Source: JAVMKJ01 sp031732855
GTDB lineage: Bacteria; Pseudomonadota; Gammaproteobacteria; Competibacterales; Competibacteraceae
Direction: 5' to 3'
Length of the DNA stretch: 42,606 nt
Assembly: GCA_031732855.1 (NCBI GenBank)
Contig: JAVMKJ010000004.1
Span: 1-42,606, forward strand
Shown here: positions 6,750-17,988 of the stretch, in pieces
Position numbering within the stretch: position 1 is the first letter of the stretch
How the letters are laid out: the number at the start of each line of letters is the position of its first letter
Notes under the pieces: generated by a model
What the model saw: only the letters and a program-made list of their open reading frames with translations
Database searches by the model: none
What the model was told of the DNA's origin: nothing
Made by a program: the position numbers and the translations under genes

Positions 6750-8826
6750 CACCCTGCTCGGCGCCCTGCCGCTCGCCACCCTGTCGCCGTCCGCCGACGC
6801 CTGCGGCCCGTTCCTGCCGAGCCGGATTCTGATCGAAAAGGACGACGCCTTCCTGGAACTGCCCTACTCCACCTTCGCCTACGAGGCGAAGCGGGTGCCC
6901 GCGCCCAACCCGTCGCCGTTCCGCGCCGTCCCACCGCCGCTGGGCGAGAACGACACCTTGGGCAACGCCCAAGTGACGCAGACCGAAACCATCGACCTGG
7001 AAGACCTGAACCAGGCGCTGGCGGCCACTCAGCCCGACCCCACCCGACGCGAGAAAACCCTGGCGGACTACACGGCGGTACGGCGGGCACTGACGGTCCA
7101 TGCCCAGAAGGTAGTGGCTCGGGAGGAAGAACTGTGGAGCGGAATGGCCGACGCCACCCGGCCGCCGGAACCCGATCCCCCGCCGGGGCTGACGGTTCCC
7201 GAGGGCTTGCCGGGCGAATTCGCCGATTACCTGCGCGGCGCCATCGCTTATCACGGTAGGCAGACCGACGTCGCCCGGCAGGTCTGGCAGGCGTTGCTGA
7301 ATCGGCCAGCCGAGCAGCGCCGCCAGCGTTCCATCTGGGCCGCCTACATGCTCGGCCGCAGCTACATGAATGATAATCCGGCCGAGGCGCGGCGCTGGTT
7401 CCAGCAGGCGCGGGAACTGGCCCAGCAGGGCTTTCCCGACCGCCTCGGCCTGGCCGCCGCCAGTCTCGGCTGGGAAGCGCGGATGGAACTCAAACAGGGT
7501 CGCTACGCGCCGGCGCTGGAACAGTTCCGGCTGCAACTGGAAGCAGGCGACCCCGCCGCGCCGGTCTCCCTGCTGCTGGCCGCCCGTCGCGCCGCCGCCG
7601 ACGCCAATCCCGAGGCCCGGATCGAATGCGCGAAAAATCCCACCGCCCGCCGGCTGGTCACCGGCTATCTGCTGTCCGCCAGCCTGCTGAAGGGCGACCC
7701 CCGCGTGCCCGCCTGGCTGGATACTCTCAAGGCAGCCAACGCCCCGGTCGAGGAAGCGGACCGGCTGGCCTGGGCCGCCTATCAGGCCGGCAACTTCGAG
7801 CTGGCCCGGGCCTGGCTGGCAAAGGCTCCCGCGCCGGCGCCCATCGCCCAGTGGTTGCGGGCTAAATTGCTGCTGCGGGAGGGCAAGGTAACGGAAGCCC
7901 TGCCGCTGATCGCCGAGGTCGCCGCCCACTTCCCCCACGATCCAGGCTTCGCGATCGGCCGGGACCAGTTCGACGATCCCGAAGTGTTCGACGCCCGGCG
8001 GGCTCATGCCGAAATCGGCGGCCTCCGGCTGGCGCGCGGGGAATACCTCGCCGCGCTCGATGCCCTGCTGCTGGGCGTCGACGGTGAAAGCGACAACCAC
8101 TGGCTCGATGCGGCCTATGTGGCCGAACAGGTGCTGACGCTCGCGGAGTTGCAGGACTTCGTGAACCAGCGCTGGCCGAACCCCGTCCCGCCGCCCGCCG
8201 AAGGGGCGCGTGCCGGCGCGGACGCCCGGATGCGTTATCTGCTCGCTCGCCGGCTGGCGCGGCAGGGCCGTCTGGACCAGGCCGCGCCCTATTATCCCGC
8301 CGACCGGCGGGCGAGCTTCGATCGCTACGCCGATATCCTGCGGCGCGGCAACGACTCGAAAAACCCCGGTCCCCAACGCGCCGAGGCGCTCTGGACCGCC
8401 GCCCAAATCACCCGCGACCAGGGCATGGACCTGCTCGGCGCCGAAAGCGATCCGGACTGGGCCATTTTCGGCGGCAGCTTCGATCTCGGCACCACGACCG
8501 CCGACCGACCCAGGGATGGGGTGAATCGGGCCACGCCCGACGAGATCAAACGCGCCGCCGACAATCTCCCCACGCCGGACCGGCGGTTCCACTACCGTTA
8601 TCGCGCCGCCGATCTGGCCTGGGCCGCCGCCCAACTGATGCCCGACCAGTCCGACCAGACGGCCCTGGTGCTGGCCACCGCCGGCAACTGGATCAAGAAC
8701 CTCGATCCCAAGGCGGCGGAGCGCTTCTACAAGGCCCTGGTGAGTCGCTGCGCGAAAACCGAACTGGGCAAACAGGCCAGCGCCAAACGCTGGCTGCCGG
8801 AGATCAAGCCGGCGGCGGCCAAGTAA
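6724..8826 (+). CDS. exported repeat protein (TPR-like helices), partner of the DUF3142 gene
   Basis: This 700-residue protein begins with a signal peptide (MWNPRRLASTLLGALPLATL) and probable cleavage before DACGPF. The body is rich in Ala/Leu/Arg helical hairpins typical of TPR or Sel1-like repeats. Examples are ARQVWQALLNRP, YMLGRSYMNDNPAEARRWFQQARELA and LEQFRLQLEAGD between residues about 180 and 300. I start it at ATG 6724 because the signal peptide begins there; the open frame upstream is a shadow of the DUF3142 gene. The 26-bp overlap with that gene implies coupling. No enzymatic motif is seen, so a scaffold or protein-interaction role in the periplasm is likely. Confidence 0.75.
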   Translation: MWNPRRLASTLLGALPLATLSPSADACGPFLPSRILIEKDDAFLELPYSTFAYEAKRVPAPNPSPFRAVPPPLGENDTLGNAQVTQTETIDLEDLNQALAATQPDPTRREKTLADYTAVRRALTVHAQKVVAREEELWSGMADATRPPEPDPPPGLTVPEGLPGEFADYLRGAIAYHGRQTDVARQVWQALLNRPAEQRRQRSIWAAYMLGRSYMNDNPAEARRWFQQARELAQQGFPDRLGLAAASLGWEARMELKQGRYAPALEQFRLQLEAGDPAAPVSLLLAARRAAADANPEARIECAKNPTARRLVTGYLLSASLLKGDPRVPAWLDTLKAANAPVEEADRLAWAAYQAGNFELARAWLAKAPAPAPIAQWLRAKLLLREGKVTEALPLIAEVAAHFPHDPGFAIGRDQFDDPEVFDARRAHAEIGGLRLARGEYLAALDALLLGVDGESDNHWLDAAYVAEQVLTLAELQDFVNQRWPNPVPPPAEGARAGADARMRYLLARRLARQGRLDQAAPYYPADRRASFDRYADILRRGNDSKNPGPQRAEALWTAAQITRDQGMDLLGAESDPDWAIFGGSFDLGTTTADRPRDGVNRATPDEIKRAADNLPTPDRRFHYRYRAADLAWAAAQLMPDQSDQTALVLATAGNWIKNLDPKAAERFYKALVSRCAKTELGKQASAKRWLPEIKPAAAK

Positions 8827-8912
8827 GTTCCCACCCCGGCCAACCCCTCGACGCCCCCCCGCGGCTTGACTACACTTTTCATTTCAACCCCAACAAAACC
8901 GTGGAAACCGCC

Positions 8913-9677
8913 ATGCGCCGAGTCGTCTTCAACCAGAAAGGGGGAGTGGGCAAATCCACCATCGCGTGCAACCTGGCCGCCATCAGCGCCGCGCGGGGCC
9001 GGCGGACCCTGCTGGTGGATTTGGACCCGCAGGCCAATGCATCCCGTTACCTGCTGGGCAACTCCCTGGAAGAGCAGAAAAAAACCATCGCCCACTTCTT
9101 CGATGACATCCTGGCCTACAAGCTGTTCGCCGACAAACCGGCCGCCTACATCGTCCCGAGCCCTTTCGCCAACCTCGGCGTGCTGCCGTCCGATCCCCGG
9201 TTGGAAGACCTGCAAATCAAGCTGGAATCGCGCTACAAGATGTACAAGCTGCGGGAGGCGCTGGACACCCTCAAGGAGTTCGATGAAATCTTTATCGACA
9301 CCCCGCCGGCGCTGAACTTCTACACGCGCTCGGCCCTGATCGCCGCCGACGCCTGCCTGATTCCCTTCGACTGCGACGACTTCTCGCGCCGCGCCTTGTA
9401 CACTCTGATGGACAGCGTTCGCGAAATCCAGGCCGACCACAACCGCAACCTGCGGGTGGAAGGCATCGTGGTCAACCACTACCAGGCCCGCGCCAACCTG
9501 CCGGTGCGGCTGGTCGAGGAACTGCGCGCCGAAGGGTTACCGGTGCTGGAAGCCTTCCTGTCGGCCTCGATCAAGATCCGCGAATCGCATGTCCAGGCGC
9601 TGCCGATGATCCATCTCGACCCCCGCCACAAGCTGACCCGCGAATTCGAGGCCCTCTACAGCCTGCTGGCGGCCTGA
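8913..9677 (+). CDS. ParA/MinD-like ATPase
   Basis: This 254-residue ATPase has a deviant Walker A KGGVGKST at residues 9-16 and a Walker A' region LLVDLDPQANAS at 33-44. A Walker B-like segment (EIFIDTPPALN) lies near 129-139. These place it in the ParA family, which positions chromosomes, plasmids or protein complexes by ATP-driven gradients. I prefer ATG 8913 over the in-frame GTG 12 bases upstream because family members usually begin within about 10 residues of the P-loop. No parB-like gene follows; the next gene is a sirtuin 37 bp downstream. It is therefore an orphan ParA and its cargo cannot be deduced. Confidence 0.85.
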   Translation: MRRVVFNQKGGVGKSTIACNLAAISAARGRRTLLVDLDPQANASRYLLGNSLEEQKKTIAHFFDDILAYKLFADKPAAYIVPSPFANLGVLPSDPRLEDLQIKLESRYKMYKLREALDTLKEFDEIFIDTPPALNFYTRSALIAADACLIPFDCDDFSRRALYTLMDSVREIQADHNRNLRVEGIVVNHYQARANLPVRLVEELRAEGLPVLEAFLSASIKIRESHVQALPMIHLDPRHKLTREFEALYSLLAA

Positions 9678-9714
9678 ACGTTCGGGTCGCCCACTATCTC
9701 AGCGAGGCCGCGCC

Positions 9715-10491
9715 ATGTCCGAACCCAATCCCGCCATCGTCGCCCGCGTCGCGGAAGAACTGCGCCGCGCCCGCCGGCTGCTGTTCATCACCGGCGCCGG
9801 CATTTCCGCCGACTCCGGCCTGCCGACCTATCGCGGTATCGGTGGGCTGTACAACAACCAGATGACCGAAGAAAACTTTTCGATTGAAACCGCTCTGTCC
9901 GGATCGATGATGGAAGCCAATCCGGCCATCACCTGGAAATATCTGCATCAGATCGAGCACTCCTGCCGGGGGTCCCGGTTCAACGACGGCCACGCCATCA
10001 TCGCCGAGTTGCAGGATCGCTTCGAGGTCTGCGTGCTGACCCAGAACATCGACGGCTTCCACCGCGACGCCGGCAGCCGCAACCTGATCGAGATCCACGG
10101 CGACATTCACGACCTGTACTGCACCCGCTGCAACTACACCACCACGGTGGCGGACTACAGCGAGCTGGACATGCCGCCGTCCTGCCCGCGCTGCCACGCG
10201 CTGGTGCGACCGCGGGTGGTGCTGTTCGGCGAGGTGCTGCCGTCCCACGCCATCCAGCATTTGTATGCGGAGCTGGACCGGGGCTTCGATCTGGTGTTCA
10301 GCATCGGCACCACCAGCGTGTTTCCCTACATCGCCGGCCCGGTGGTGCAGGCCAGCCAGATGGGCGTCCCCACGGTCGAGATCAACCCCACCGACACCAA
10401 TGTCACCCGCTTCGTGGATTACAAGCTGACCTCGGGCGCGGCGGCCAGCATGCGGGCCATCCGCGCGGCGTACCAGCAGGGGTTGAATTAG
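9715..10491 (+). CDS. NAD+-dependent protein deacetylase (sirtuin, Sir2 family)
   Basis: Sirtuins remove acyl groups from lysine using NAD+. This 258-residue protein has the NAD-binding GAGISADSG at 27-35, TQNIDGFH at 109-116 and the catalytic histidine in IHGD (H128). The zinc ribbon is complete: CTRC (136, 139) and CPRC (157, 160). The GTTSVFPYI and INPTDT segments of the Rossmann domain are present. The Y-x-x-R pair that marks desuccinylase-type sirtuins such as CobB is not obvious, so a plain deacetylase is favoured. It follows the ParA-like gene by 37 bp in the same direction, probably as one transcript. Confidence 0.92.
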   Translation: MSEPNPAIVARVAEELRRARRLLFITGAGISADSGLPTYRGIGGLYNNQMTEENFSIETALSGSMMEANPAITWKYLHQIEHSCRGSRFNDGHAIIAELQDRFEVCVLTQNIDGFHRDAGSRNLIEIHGDIHDLYCTRCNYTTTVADYSELDMPPSCPRCHALVRPRVVLFGEVLPSHAIQHLYAELDRGFDLVFSIGTTSVFPYIAGPVVQASQMGVPTVEINPTDTNVTRFVDYKLTSGAAASMRAIRAAYQQGLN

Positions 10492-10504
10492 GCCGATCCC
10501 GAGT

Positions 10505-11593
10505 TCAACAGGCTATCAGCCGCTCCAGCCAACCGGCTGCCTCGGCCACGCCATCCGGCGCTACCGGCGGCTTGGCGGGCTGGGCCAGCAATTCCCGCAG
10601 CGGTCCCGCCAACTCGCCGGTCGCCAGCAGCCGGCGACCGATCTTGACCCCGTTGCCGCGCTCCAGCAGCCAGCGGCTCAGCCACGGCTCCTCCGGCCAG
10701 TCGTCGCGCTCGACGTAGAGCACCCGCGTTCCATTGCAGGCGGCCTCGGTGAAGGCGCCATAGCCAGGCTTGGTGAACAGCACGTCGCAGGAGCGGATCA
10801 GATCCAGCATGGAGCAGTCGTTCAGCATCGTCCAATCGATCATGTCGGCTCGCTTCACCTCCCAGCTGGGCGGAGTCAACCACCGCACTCCGGGAAATTC
10901 CGGCCACCCCTCCAGCGGCGGACGCATGTCCACCCCGCCCAGGCCCATCAGCACCAGCGTTTCGCCAGCCCGCGATCCGAGCTGGCGGTCGATTTCCGGC
11001 CGCCGGTTCCGGCCCAGCGCGGCGATGGGACCGATGGGCCGGCCGTTGGCCAACTCCGGCATCGGCATGGACGGAGCCGGTTGCAGGAAGGCGGCGGCGC
11101 TGTTGTAGGCGGCCAGCATCGGCGCGCGCAGCACCGCCAGATCGGGAGCATCCGCGCAATAGCCGGCGAGTATGTCCGCCCAGTTCAGCGAACACAGCGC
11201 CAGCGACGGAATCTCGAGCCGGGCCGCGGCCGCCAGGCTCAGATACGGCACATCGGCCAGCACGAGGTCCGGCGCCGCCTTCCGCAGCACGCTTTCCTGC
11301 CAGGCCAGCCGCGCGTCCCATTCGGCGTGGAAAACCCGATAGGCCGCCAGACTCTCCGCGACCTTCGCCTCCAGGGCGTCCACCATCAGCATGCCGAAGT
11401 CGACGGCGCCGGTCACGACCGCGAATTCGCCGGCGACGCGCCCGCGCAACATCGGTTCCGGCAACACGGTCTGCAGGGTCAGCCGCGCCTCCGGCCGCCG
11501 CCGGCGGAATTCGTTCAGCACCGGCGCGACCTGAGCCAGATGGCCAAAACCATGCCCTGACAGCGCGACGTACAAATGAGGTTCATGGATCAT
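10505..11593 (-). CDS. MurG/UGT-like GT-B fold glycosyltransferase family protein
   Basis: This 362-residue protein begins with SGHGFGHLAQ near residues 12-21, the glycine-rich loop found at the start of MurG-like GT-B enzymes. The C-terminal half has KPGYGAFTEAACNGTRVLYVERDDWPEEPWLS near residues 272-303. It matches the nucleotide-sugar binding region, with its conserved glycine and acidic residues. It has no signal peptide or membrane segment, so it is cytosolic or peripheral. The donor and acceptor cannot be deduced. It is convergent with the sirtuin gene (13-bp gap) and alone in its direction. Confidence 0.72.
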   Translation of the reverse strand: MIHEPHLYVALSGHGFGHLAQVAPVLNEFRRRRPEARLTLQTVLPEPMLRGRVAGEFAVVTGAVDFGMLMVDALEAKVAESLAAYRVFHAEWDARLAWQESVLRKAAPDLVLADVPYLSLAAAARLEIPSLALCSLNWADILAGYCADAPDLAVLRAPMLAAYNSAAAFLQPAPSMPMPELANGRPIGPIAALGRNRRPEIDRQLGSRAGETLVLMGLGGVDMRPPLEGWPEFPGVRWLTPPSWEVKRADMIDWTMLNDCSMLDLIRSCDVLFTKPGYGAFTEAACNGTRVLYVERDDWPEEPWLSRWLLERGNGVKIGRRLLATGELAGPLRELLAQPAKPPVAPDGVAEAAGWLERLIAC

Positions 11594-11688
11594 TCAAATA
11601 GCTCCGCGTCGTCGGTTGCGGTTTTTTTCATCCCAGCTTGCCTTGCTTTCCAGAAACTTCTAGACTTAATTACAACAAACTGTCTCGT

Positions 11689-11718
11689 TTGGGCAAAAAG
11701 TGGCATTAGTGGTATTTT
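11689..11718 (+). promoter_or_regulatory. candidate sigma-70 promoter
   Basis: TTGGGC (11689-11694), an 18-bp spacer and TATTTT (11713-11718), about 70 bp upstream of the 110-residue gene, in a locally AT-rich gap. A weak match. Confidence 0.3.
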
Positions 11719-11786
11719 GGCCACACACGCCTTGCGGGATTTATTTTTAGGGTCGCTTCATCCATATCGAGCGCGAGGGCACGACC

Positions 11787-12119
11787 ATGGCGCAGACGCT
11801 CACCCTGAATACCCTGGAAGCCGACAATCGGTTTTTCGCCGGCACTGGCGGCATCAGCCAGGGAAACTGGCATTGTGGCTTCGTTCCCGGTTTCCTGGAC
11901 CGGGAAACCGGCGCGATTTACCGCTCCCGCCGGGCCGACGGCAGTCCGGCATCCTTTCACGCCCTGGACGGCCTGCCGGATCACCTCATTCTCGCCCGGG
12001 ATCCCGGCGGTCGCGTCGTGGCCATCAAACCCACCGTCGTGGCCGGTTTCGTCCGCTGGGGCTGCTTCTACACCCGCGAGCAGGCGGCCCACTGCCTCGA
12101 ACAGCACGTTTGGGGATAG
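11787..12119 (+). CDS. 110-residue hypothetical protein
   Basis: I do not recognise this protein. It is soluble with no signal peptide. It is rich in aromatic residues and glycine in the first half (FFAGTGGISQGNWHCGFVPG). A charged middle follows (DRETGAIYRSRRADG) and it ends EQHVWG. Codon use resembles the neighbouring genes and the frame starts at a clean ATG, which supports it being real. It stands alone between a divergent glycosyltransferase gene and glgP, 319 bp upstream of glgP. No function is proposed. Confidence 0.6.
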   Translation: MAQTLTLNTLEADNRFFAGTGGISQGNWHCGFVPGFLDRETGAIYRSRRADGSPASFHALDGLPDHLILARDPGGRVVAIKPTVVAGFVRWGCFYTREQAAHCLEQHVWG

Positions 12120-12438
12120 TGTTGGTACCCACCTGCCACGCCCGGCGCCTCGGCCGACCGGGTTGCGGCGTCCGCGGCATCGTCGCCGGCTATTGTACCG
12201 GCAACGACCGCTCCGTTACCGGATATCCGCGGCCAGGACCCGGCCCGACCCGGAAACATTGCCGATTGTCGCGACCGACCACTTGCAATTGAAAATCGTC
12301 CGACTATCGTTTCTATGATGTTCGTCGCTCGCGACGAGCCACGGTTGAAAGCCACCAAAGCGTCTCCGATGCCATCCGGACCGGCCCGACCCACCGGGTG
12401 TTTCCGATCCTCCAGCACCAGCAGCGGACCATACCGAC
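12120..12438. other. intergenic region upstream of glgP
   Basis: 319 bp without a supported gene. Short open frames here have no family resemblance and run into glgP out of frame. The only signal I see is the promoter candidate at 12289-12319. Confidence 0.5.
12289..12319 (+). promoter_or_regulatory. candidate promoter for glgP
   Basis: TTGAAA (12289-12294) and TATGAT (12314-12319), separated by 19 bp, about 120 bp before the glgP start. The hexamers are good but the spacer is slightly long. Confidence 0.35.
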
Positions 12439-14949
<2,511 letters not shown>

Positions 14950-14969
14950 ACTCCCGACCCCATCTCCCA

Positions 14970-15005
14970 CCCTTCTCCCTCACCGGGGGAGAAGGGTATT
15001 TTTTT
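14970..15005 (+). terminator. intrinsic terminator after glgP
   Basis: Perfect 10-bp stem CCCTTCTCCC / GGGAGAAGGG (14970-14979 and 14987-14996) with a 7-base loop, followed by TATTTTTTT. It lies 20 bp after the glgP stop. Confidence 0.9.
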
Positions 15006-15048
15006 GCGCGGAGCGACCGGGTTCGGGCAAAACCCGACGCAGGACACC

Positions 15049-15861
15049 TTATTGAGGCGGCACGGTCAAGGCCGGGTCGATCCGCGCCTCGCGCCAGTTC
15101 ATCCGCCAGTCCAGATGCGGCCCCGTGACCCGGCCGCTCGCGCCGGTCGCGGCGACGATGTCGCCCTTGCGCACCCGCTGCCCGGCCCGGACCTCGATCC
15201 GGCTCAGATGCATGAGCGTGGAACTGAGCCGATAGCCGTGATCGACGATCAGCGTGGCCCCGGTGTAGTACAAATCCGGTTCGGCCAAGGTCACGATGCC
15301 GTCGGCCGGGGCGCGCACCGGAGTGCCGACCGGCGCGGCGATGTCGACCCCGTAATGCGGCTGGCGGGGTTCGCCGTTCAGAATGCGCTGGCTGCCGTAC
15401 ACTCCGCTGATGCGGCCTGTTACCGGCCAGGCGAAGCCGCTCAGGAAATACGGCTGCGCGATGTCCCGCCGGCGGGCTTCGTCCACCAGGGCATTCTCCC
15501 GGCGGATGCGCTCCAGCAGTTCCGGCGGCGGCGTAACCTTGTCCGGCGGCAGGCCGTCGAGGCGCTGGATAGCGTACTGGCGCGGCGCCACGTCCAGAGG
15601 CCGCTCCTCGCGCCGGCCGTCCGGGAAAACCGCGACCAACCGGGCCCGGGGCGGCGCGTCCCGGCCGAAACCGAACACGAAGGCGCCTTCGGGCGCGACC
15701 GGCACCGGCTGTCCGTCCAGTTCCAGCCGGGTTCCCGGCGGCGCCCGACCGACGATCAATCCACCTTGGGTCAGTTGCCCCTGCCAGCTCAATTCCCCGG
15801 CTCCGGCCCACGACGGGCACAGCAGCGCGCCCAGCAGTCCGAACAGCATTCGCATCGACAT
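15049..15861 (-). CDS. secreted M23-family peptidoglycan endopeptidase
   Basis: This is a probable zinc endopeptidase acting on cell-wall cross-links in the periplasm. The 270-residue protein has a signal peptide (MRMLFGLLGALLCPSWAGA) and a beta-rich N-terminal domain. The C-terminal M23 (lysostaphin-type) domain has the metal motifs HYGVDIAAP (H and D ligands), LMHLS and GPHLDW (His ligand). The usual HLH triad is represented by PHLDW, which keeps the ligand histidine. AAGGAG precedes both a GTG (15864) and the ATG used here (15861). The gene is convergent with glgP and divergent from gor. Confidence 0.88.
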   Translation of the reverse strand: MSMRMLFGLLGALLCPSWAGAGELSWQGQLTQGGLIVGRAPPGTRLELDGQPVPVAPEGAFVFGFGRDAPPRARLVAVFPDGRREERPLDVAPRQYAIQRLDGLPPDKVTPPPELLERIRRENALVDEARRRDIAQPYFLSGFAWPVTGRISGVYGSQRILNGEPRQPHYGVDIAAPVGTPVRAPADGIVTLAEPDLYYTGATLIVDHGYRLSSTLMHLSRIEVRAGQRVRKGDIVAATGASGRVTGPHLDWRMNWREARIDPALTVPPQ

Positions 15862-15988
15862 CACCCGATTTCTCCTTCGATCCGCACCACCCGGACAGGC
15901 ACAACCGCCGGACCCAAGCTATAGTAACGACAAACTGGAATTCGCCATCAATCATCCCACCATCACCAAGCTCATCAACGGAGGGTGA

Positions 15989-17338
15989 ATGGCCAAGCAT
16001 TACGATCTCATCGCCATCGGCGGCGGCAGCGGCGGCCTGTCGGTGGCGGAGCGAGCGGCCCACTACGGCGCCCGCTGCGCCGTCATCGAGGCCGGCCGGC
16101 TCGGCGGCACCTGCGTGAACGCCGGCTGCGTGCCCAAAAAGATCATGTGGCATGCCGCCCATCTCGCCCACGCGCTCGACGACGCTCCGGGCTACGGCTT
16201 CAAGCTCGATTACTTCGGCTTCGACTGGCAAGCTCTGAAAACCGCCCGCGACGCCCACGTACTCAAACTCAACGAATGGTATCTGGGCTATCTGGCCAAG
16301 GCCGGGGTGGATCTGATTCGCGGTTCCGCTCGATTTGTGGCCCCCCGTACCCTCGCGGTCGACGGCGATCGCTTCACGGCCGATCACATCGTCGTCGCCA
16401 CCGGCGGCCGGCCGCGGGTTCCCGACGTGCCCGGCGCCGAATTTGGCATCACCTCGGACGGCTTCTTCGAATTAACCGCCTGCCCGCCGCGGGTCGCCAT
16501 CGCCGGCAGCGGCTACATCGCCGTCGAACTGGCGGGGATGCTGCATACCCTGGGAGCCGAGGTGACCCTGCTGGTGCGCAAGGATCAGGTCCTGCGCTCC
16601 TTCGACGCCATGCTCCGCGAGGAGTTGATGGAACGGCTGCGGGAGGACGGCATCACCGTGCTGACCCGCACCCAGGTCCGCGCGGTGGCGCGGTTGGCCA
16701 GCGGCGGGCTGAGCGTGCACTGCGAGGGCCAGCCCGCGCCGTTGCCGGTGGACAAAGTGCTGTGGGCGATCGGCCGCGACCCCAATACCGACCGGCTCGA
16801 CCTGGCGGCGGCGGGCGTGACGACGACCCCGGACGGCGCCATTCCCACCGATCCGTACCAGAACACCAACGTCTCCGGCGTCTACGCCATCGGCGACGTG
16901 ACCGAGCGCTTCCATCTGACTCCCGTCGCCATCGCCGCCGGCCGCCGGCTGGCCGACCGGCTGTTCGGCCAGCAACCGGAGCGGCGGCTGCCCTACGAAA
17001 ACATCCCGTCCGTGGTGTTCAGCCACCCCCCCATCGGCACGGTCGGTCTGACCGAGCAGGAAGCGCGGCGGCAATACGGTGGCGCGGTGAAAATCTACCA
17101 GACCCGGTTTCGACCGATGTACCACGCCTTCACCGCCCGCCCCACGCGGACCACGATGAAACTGGTCTGCGGCGGCCCGGAGGAGAAGATCGTCGGCTGC
17201 CACCTCATCGGCGAGCACGCGGACGAGATCCTGCAAGGCTTCGCGGTCGCCATCCGCATGGGCGCCACCAAGCGCGACTTCGACGACACCGTGGCCATTC
17301 ATCCCACCAGCGCCGAGGAACTGGTGACGATGCGGTGA
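15989..17338 (+). CDS. gor: glutathione-disulfide reductase
   Basis: It reduces oxidised glutathione with NADPH and FAD in the cytoplasm. The 449-residue protein has the FAD dinucleotide fold GGGSGGLSVA near 11-20. The redox disulfide GGTCVNAGCVPKK has cysteines 42 and 47. The NADPH fold is GSGYIAVELAG near 174-184, with downstream LLVRKD arginine and lysine that favour NADPH. The FAD motif VYAIGDVTE is present, and the catalytic His-Glu pair is in HPTSAEE near the C-terminus. The length equals the E. coli enzyme (450). GGAGGGTGA sits directly before the ATG. It probably heads a rightward group with the carbonic anhydrase, methyltransferase and prlC genes. Confidence 0.95.
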   Translation: MAKHYDLIAIGGGSGGLSVAERAAHYGARCAVIEAGRLGGTCVNAGCVPKKIMWHAAHLAHALDDAPGYGFKLDYFGFDWQALKTARDAHVLKLNEWYLGYLAKAGVDLIRGSARFVAPRTLAVDGDRFTADHIVVATGGRPRVPDVPGAEFGITSDGFFELTACPPRVAIAGSGYIAVELAGMLHTLGAEVTLLVRKDQVLRSFDAMLREELMERLREDGITVLTRTQVRAVARLASGGLSVHCEGQPAPLPVDKVLWAIGRDPNTDRLDLAAAGVTTTPDGAIPTDPYQNTNVSGVYAIGDVTERFHLTPVAIAAGRRLADRLFGQQPERRLPYENIPSVVFSHPPIGTVGLTEQEARRQYGGAVKIYQTRFRPMYHAFTARPTRTTMKLVCGGPEEKIVGCHLIGEHADEILQGFAVAIRMGATKRDFDDTVAIHPTSAEELVTMR

Positions 17339-17391
17339 AAACTTCAAGTTTCAAGTTTCCGTTCCATAACTGATTTTTTCCATGAGGTTTT

Positions 17392-17934
17392 ATGGCCGTT
17401 CGTTCCTTTGAACAACATTCCCCACGCATCCATCCCACCGTCTATGTCGATGAAACGGCCCTGGTCATCGGCGATGTCGAAATCGGCGAGGACAGCTCGG
17501 TCTGGCCGATGAGCGTGGTCCGCGGCGACATCCAGAGCATCCGCATCGGCGCCCGCACCAGCATTCAGGATGGCACCATCGTCCACGTCACTCACGACAG
17601 TCGTTTCTGTCCGGGTGGCCAGCCGACGGTGATCGGCAACGATGTCACGGTCGGCCACAAGGTGATCCTGCACGCCTGCACCATCGAGGACTACTGCCTG
17701 ATCGGCATGGGGGCGATCGTGATGGACAAGGCGGTGGTGCAATCGCGGGTAACCGTCGGCGCGGGCAGCGTGGTGCCGCCCGGCAAGGTGCTGGAAAGCG
17801 GCTACCTGTACGTCGGCAGCCCGATCCGGCAGGTCCGGCCGCTCAACGACCGCGAACTGGAATTCCTGCAATATTCGGCCGAAAACTACCAACGACTGAA
17901 GGAACGACACCGGTGGATGGCCGAAGCGCGATGA
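17392..17934 (+). CDS. yrdA: gamma-class carbonic anhydrase family protein (YrdA-like)
   Basis: This 180-residue left-handed beta-helix protein is built from hexapeptide repeats (for example VVRGDI, IGARTSIQDG, IGNDVTVGHKV). Candidate zinc-ligand histidines are H65 or H68, H89 and H94, spaced as in gamma-carbonic anhydrases (GTIVHVTH and VGHKVILH). Many YrdA proteins bind zinc, but carbonic anhydrase activity is not shown for all of them. The gene lies 53 bp after gor and 54 bp before the DUF938 gene on the same strand. Confidence 0.9.
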   Translation: MAVRSFEQHSPRIHPTVYVDETALVIGDVEIGEDSSVWPMSVVRGDIQSIRIGARTSIQDGTIVHVTHDSRFCPGGQPTVIGNDVTVGHKVILHACTIEDYCLIGMGAIVMDKAVVQSRVTVGAGSVVPPGKVLESGYLYVGSPIRQVRPLNDRELEFLQYSAENYQRLKERHRWMAEAR

Positions 17935-17988
17935 TCCGGTAACGGAAACGCTGCTCCTCGCATTGGTTGATTCCCTTGATACCACGTT

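Noticed and set aside
6697..8634. A 645-codon minus-strand frame
   Set aside because: It mirrors the exported repeat protein in a high-GC region, where antisense frames stay open by chance. The Gly/Gln-rich composition is not protein-like.
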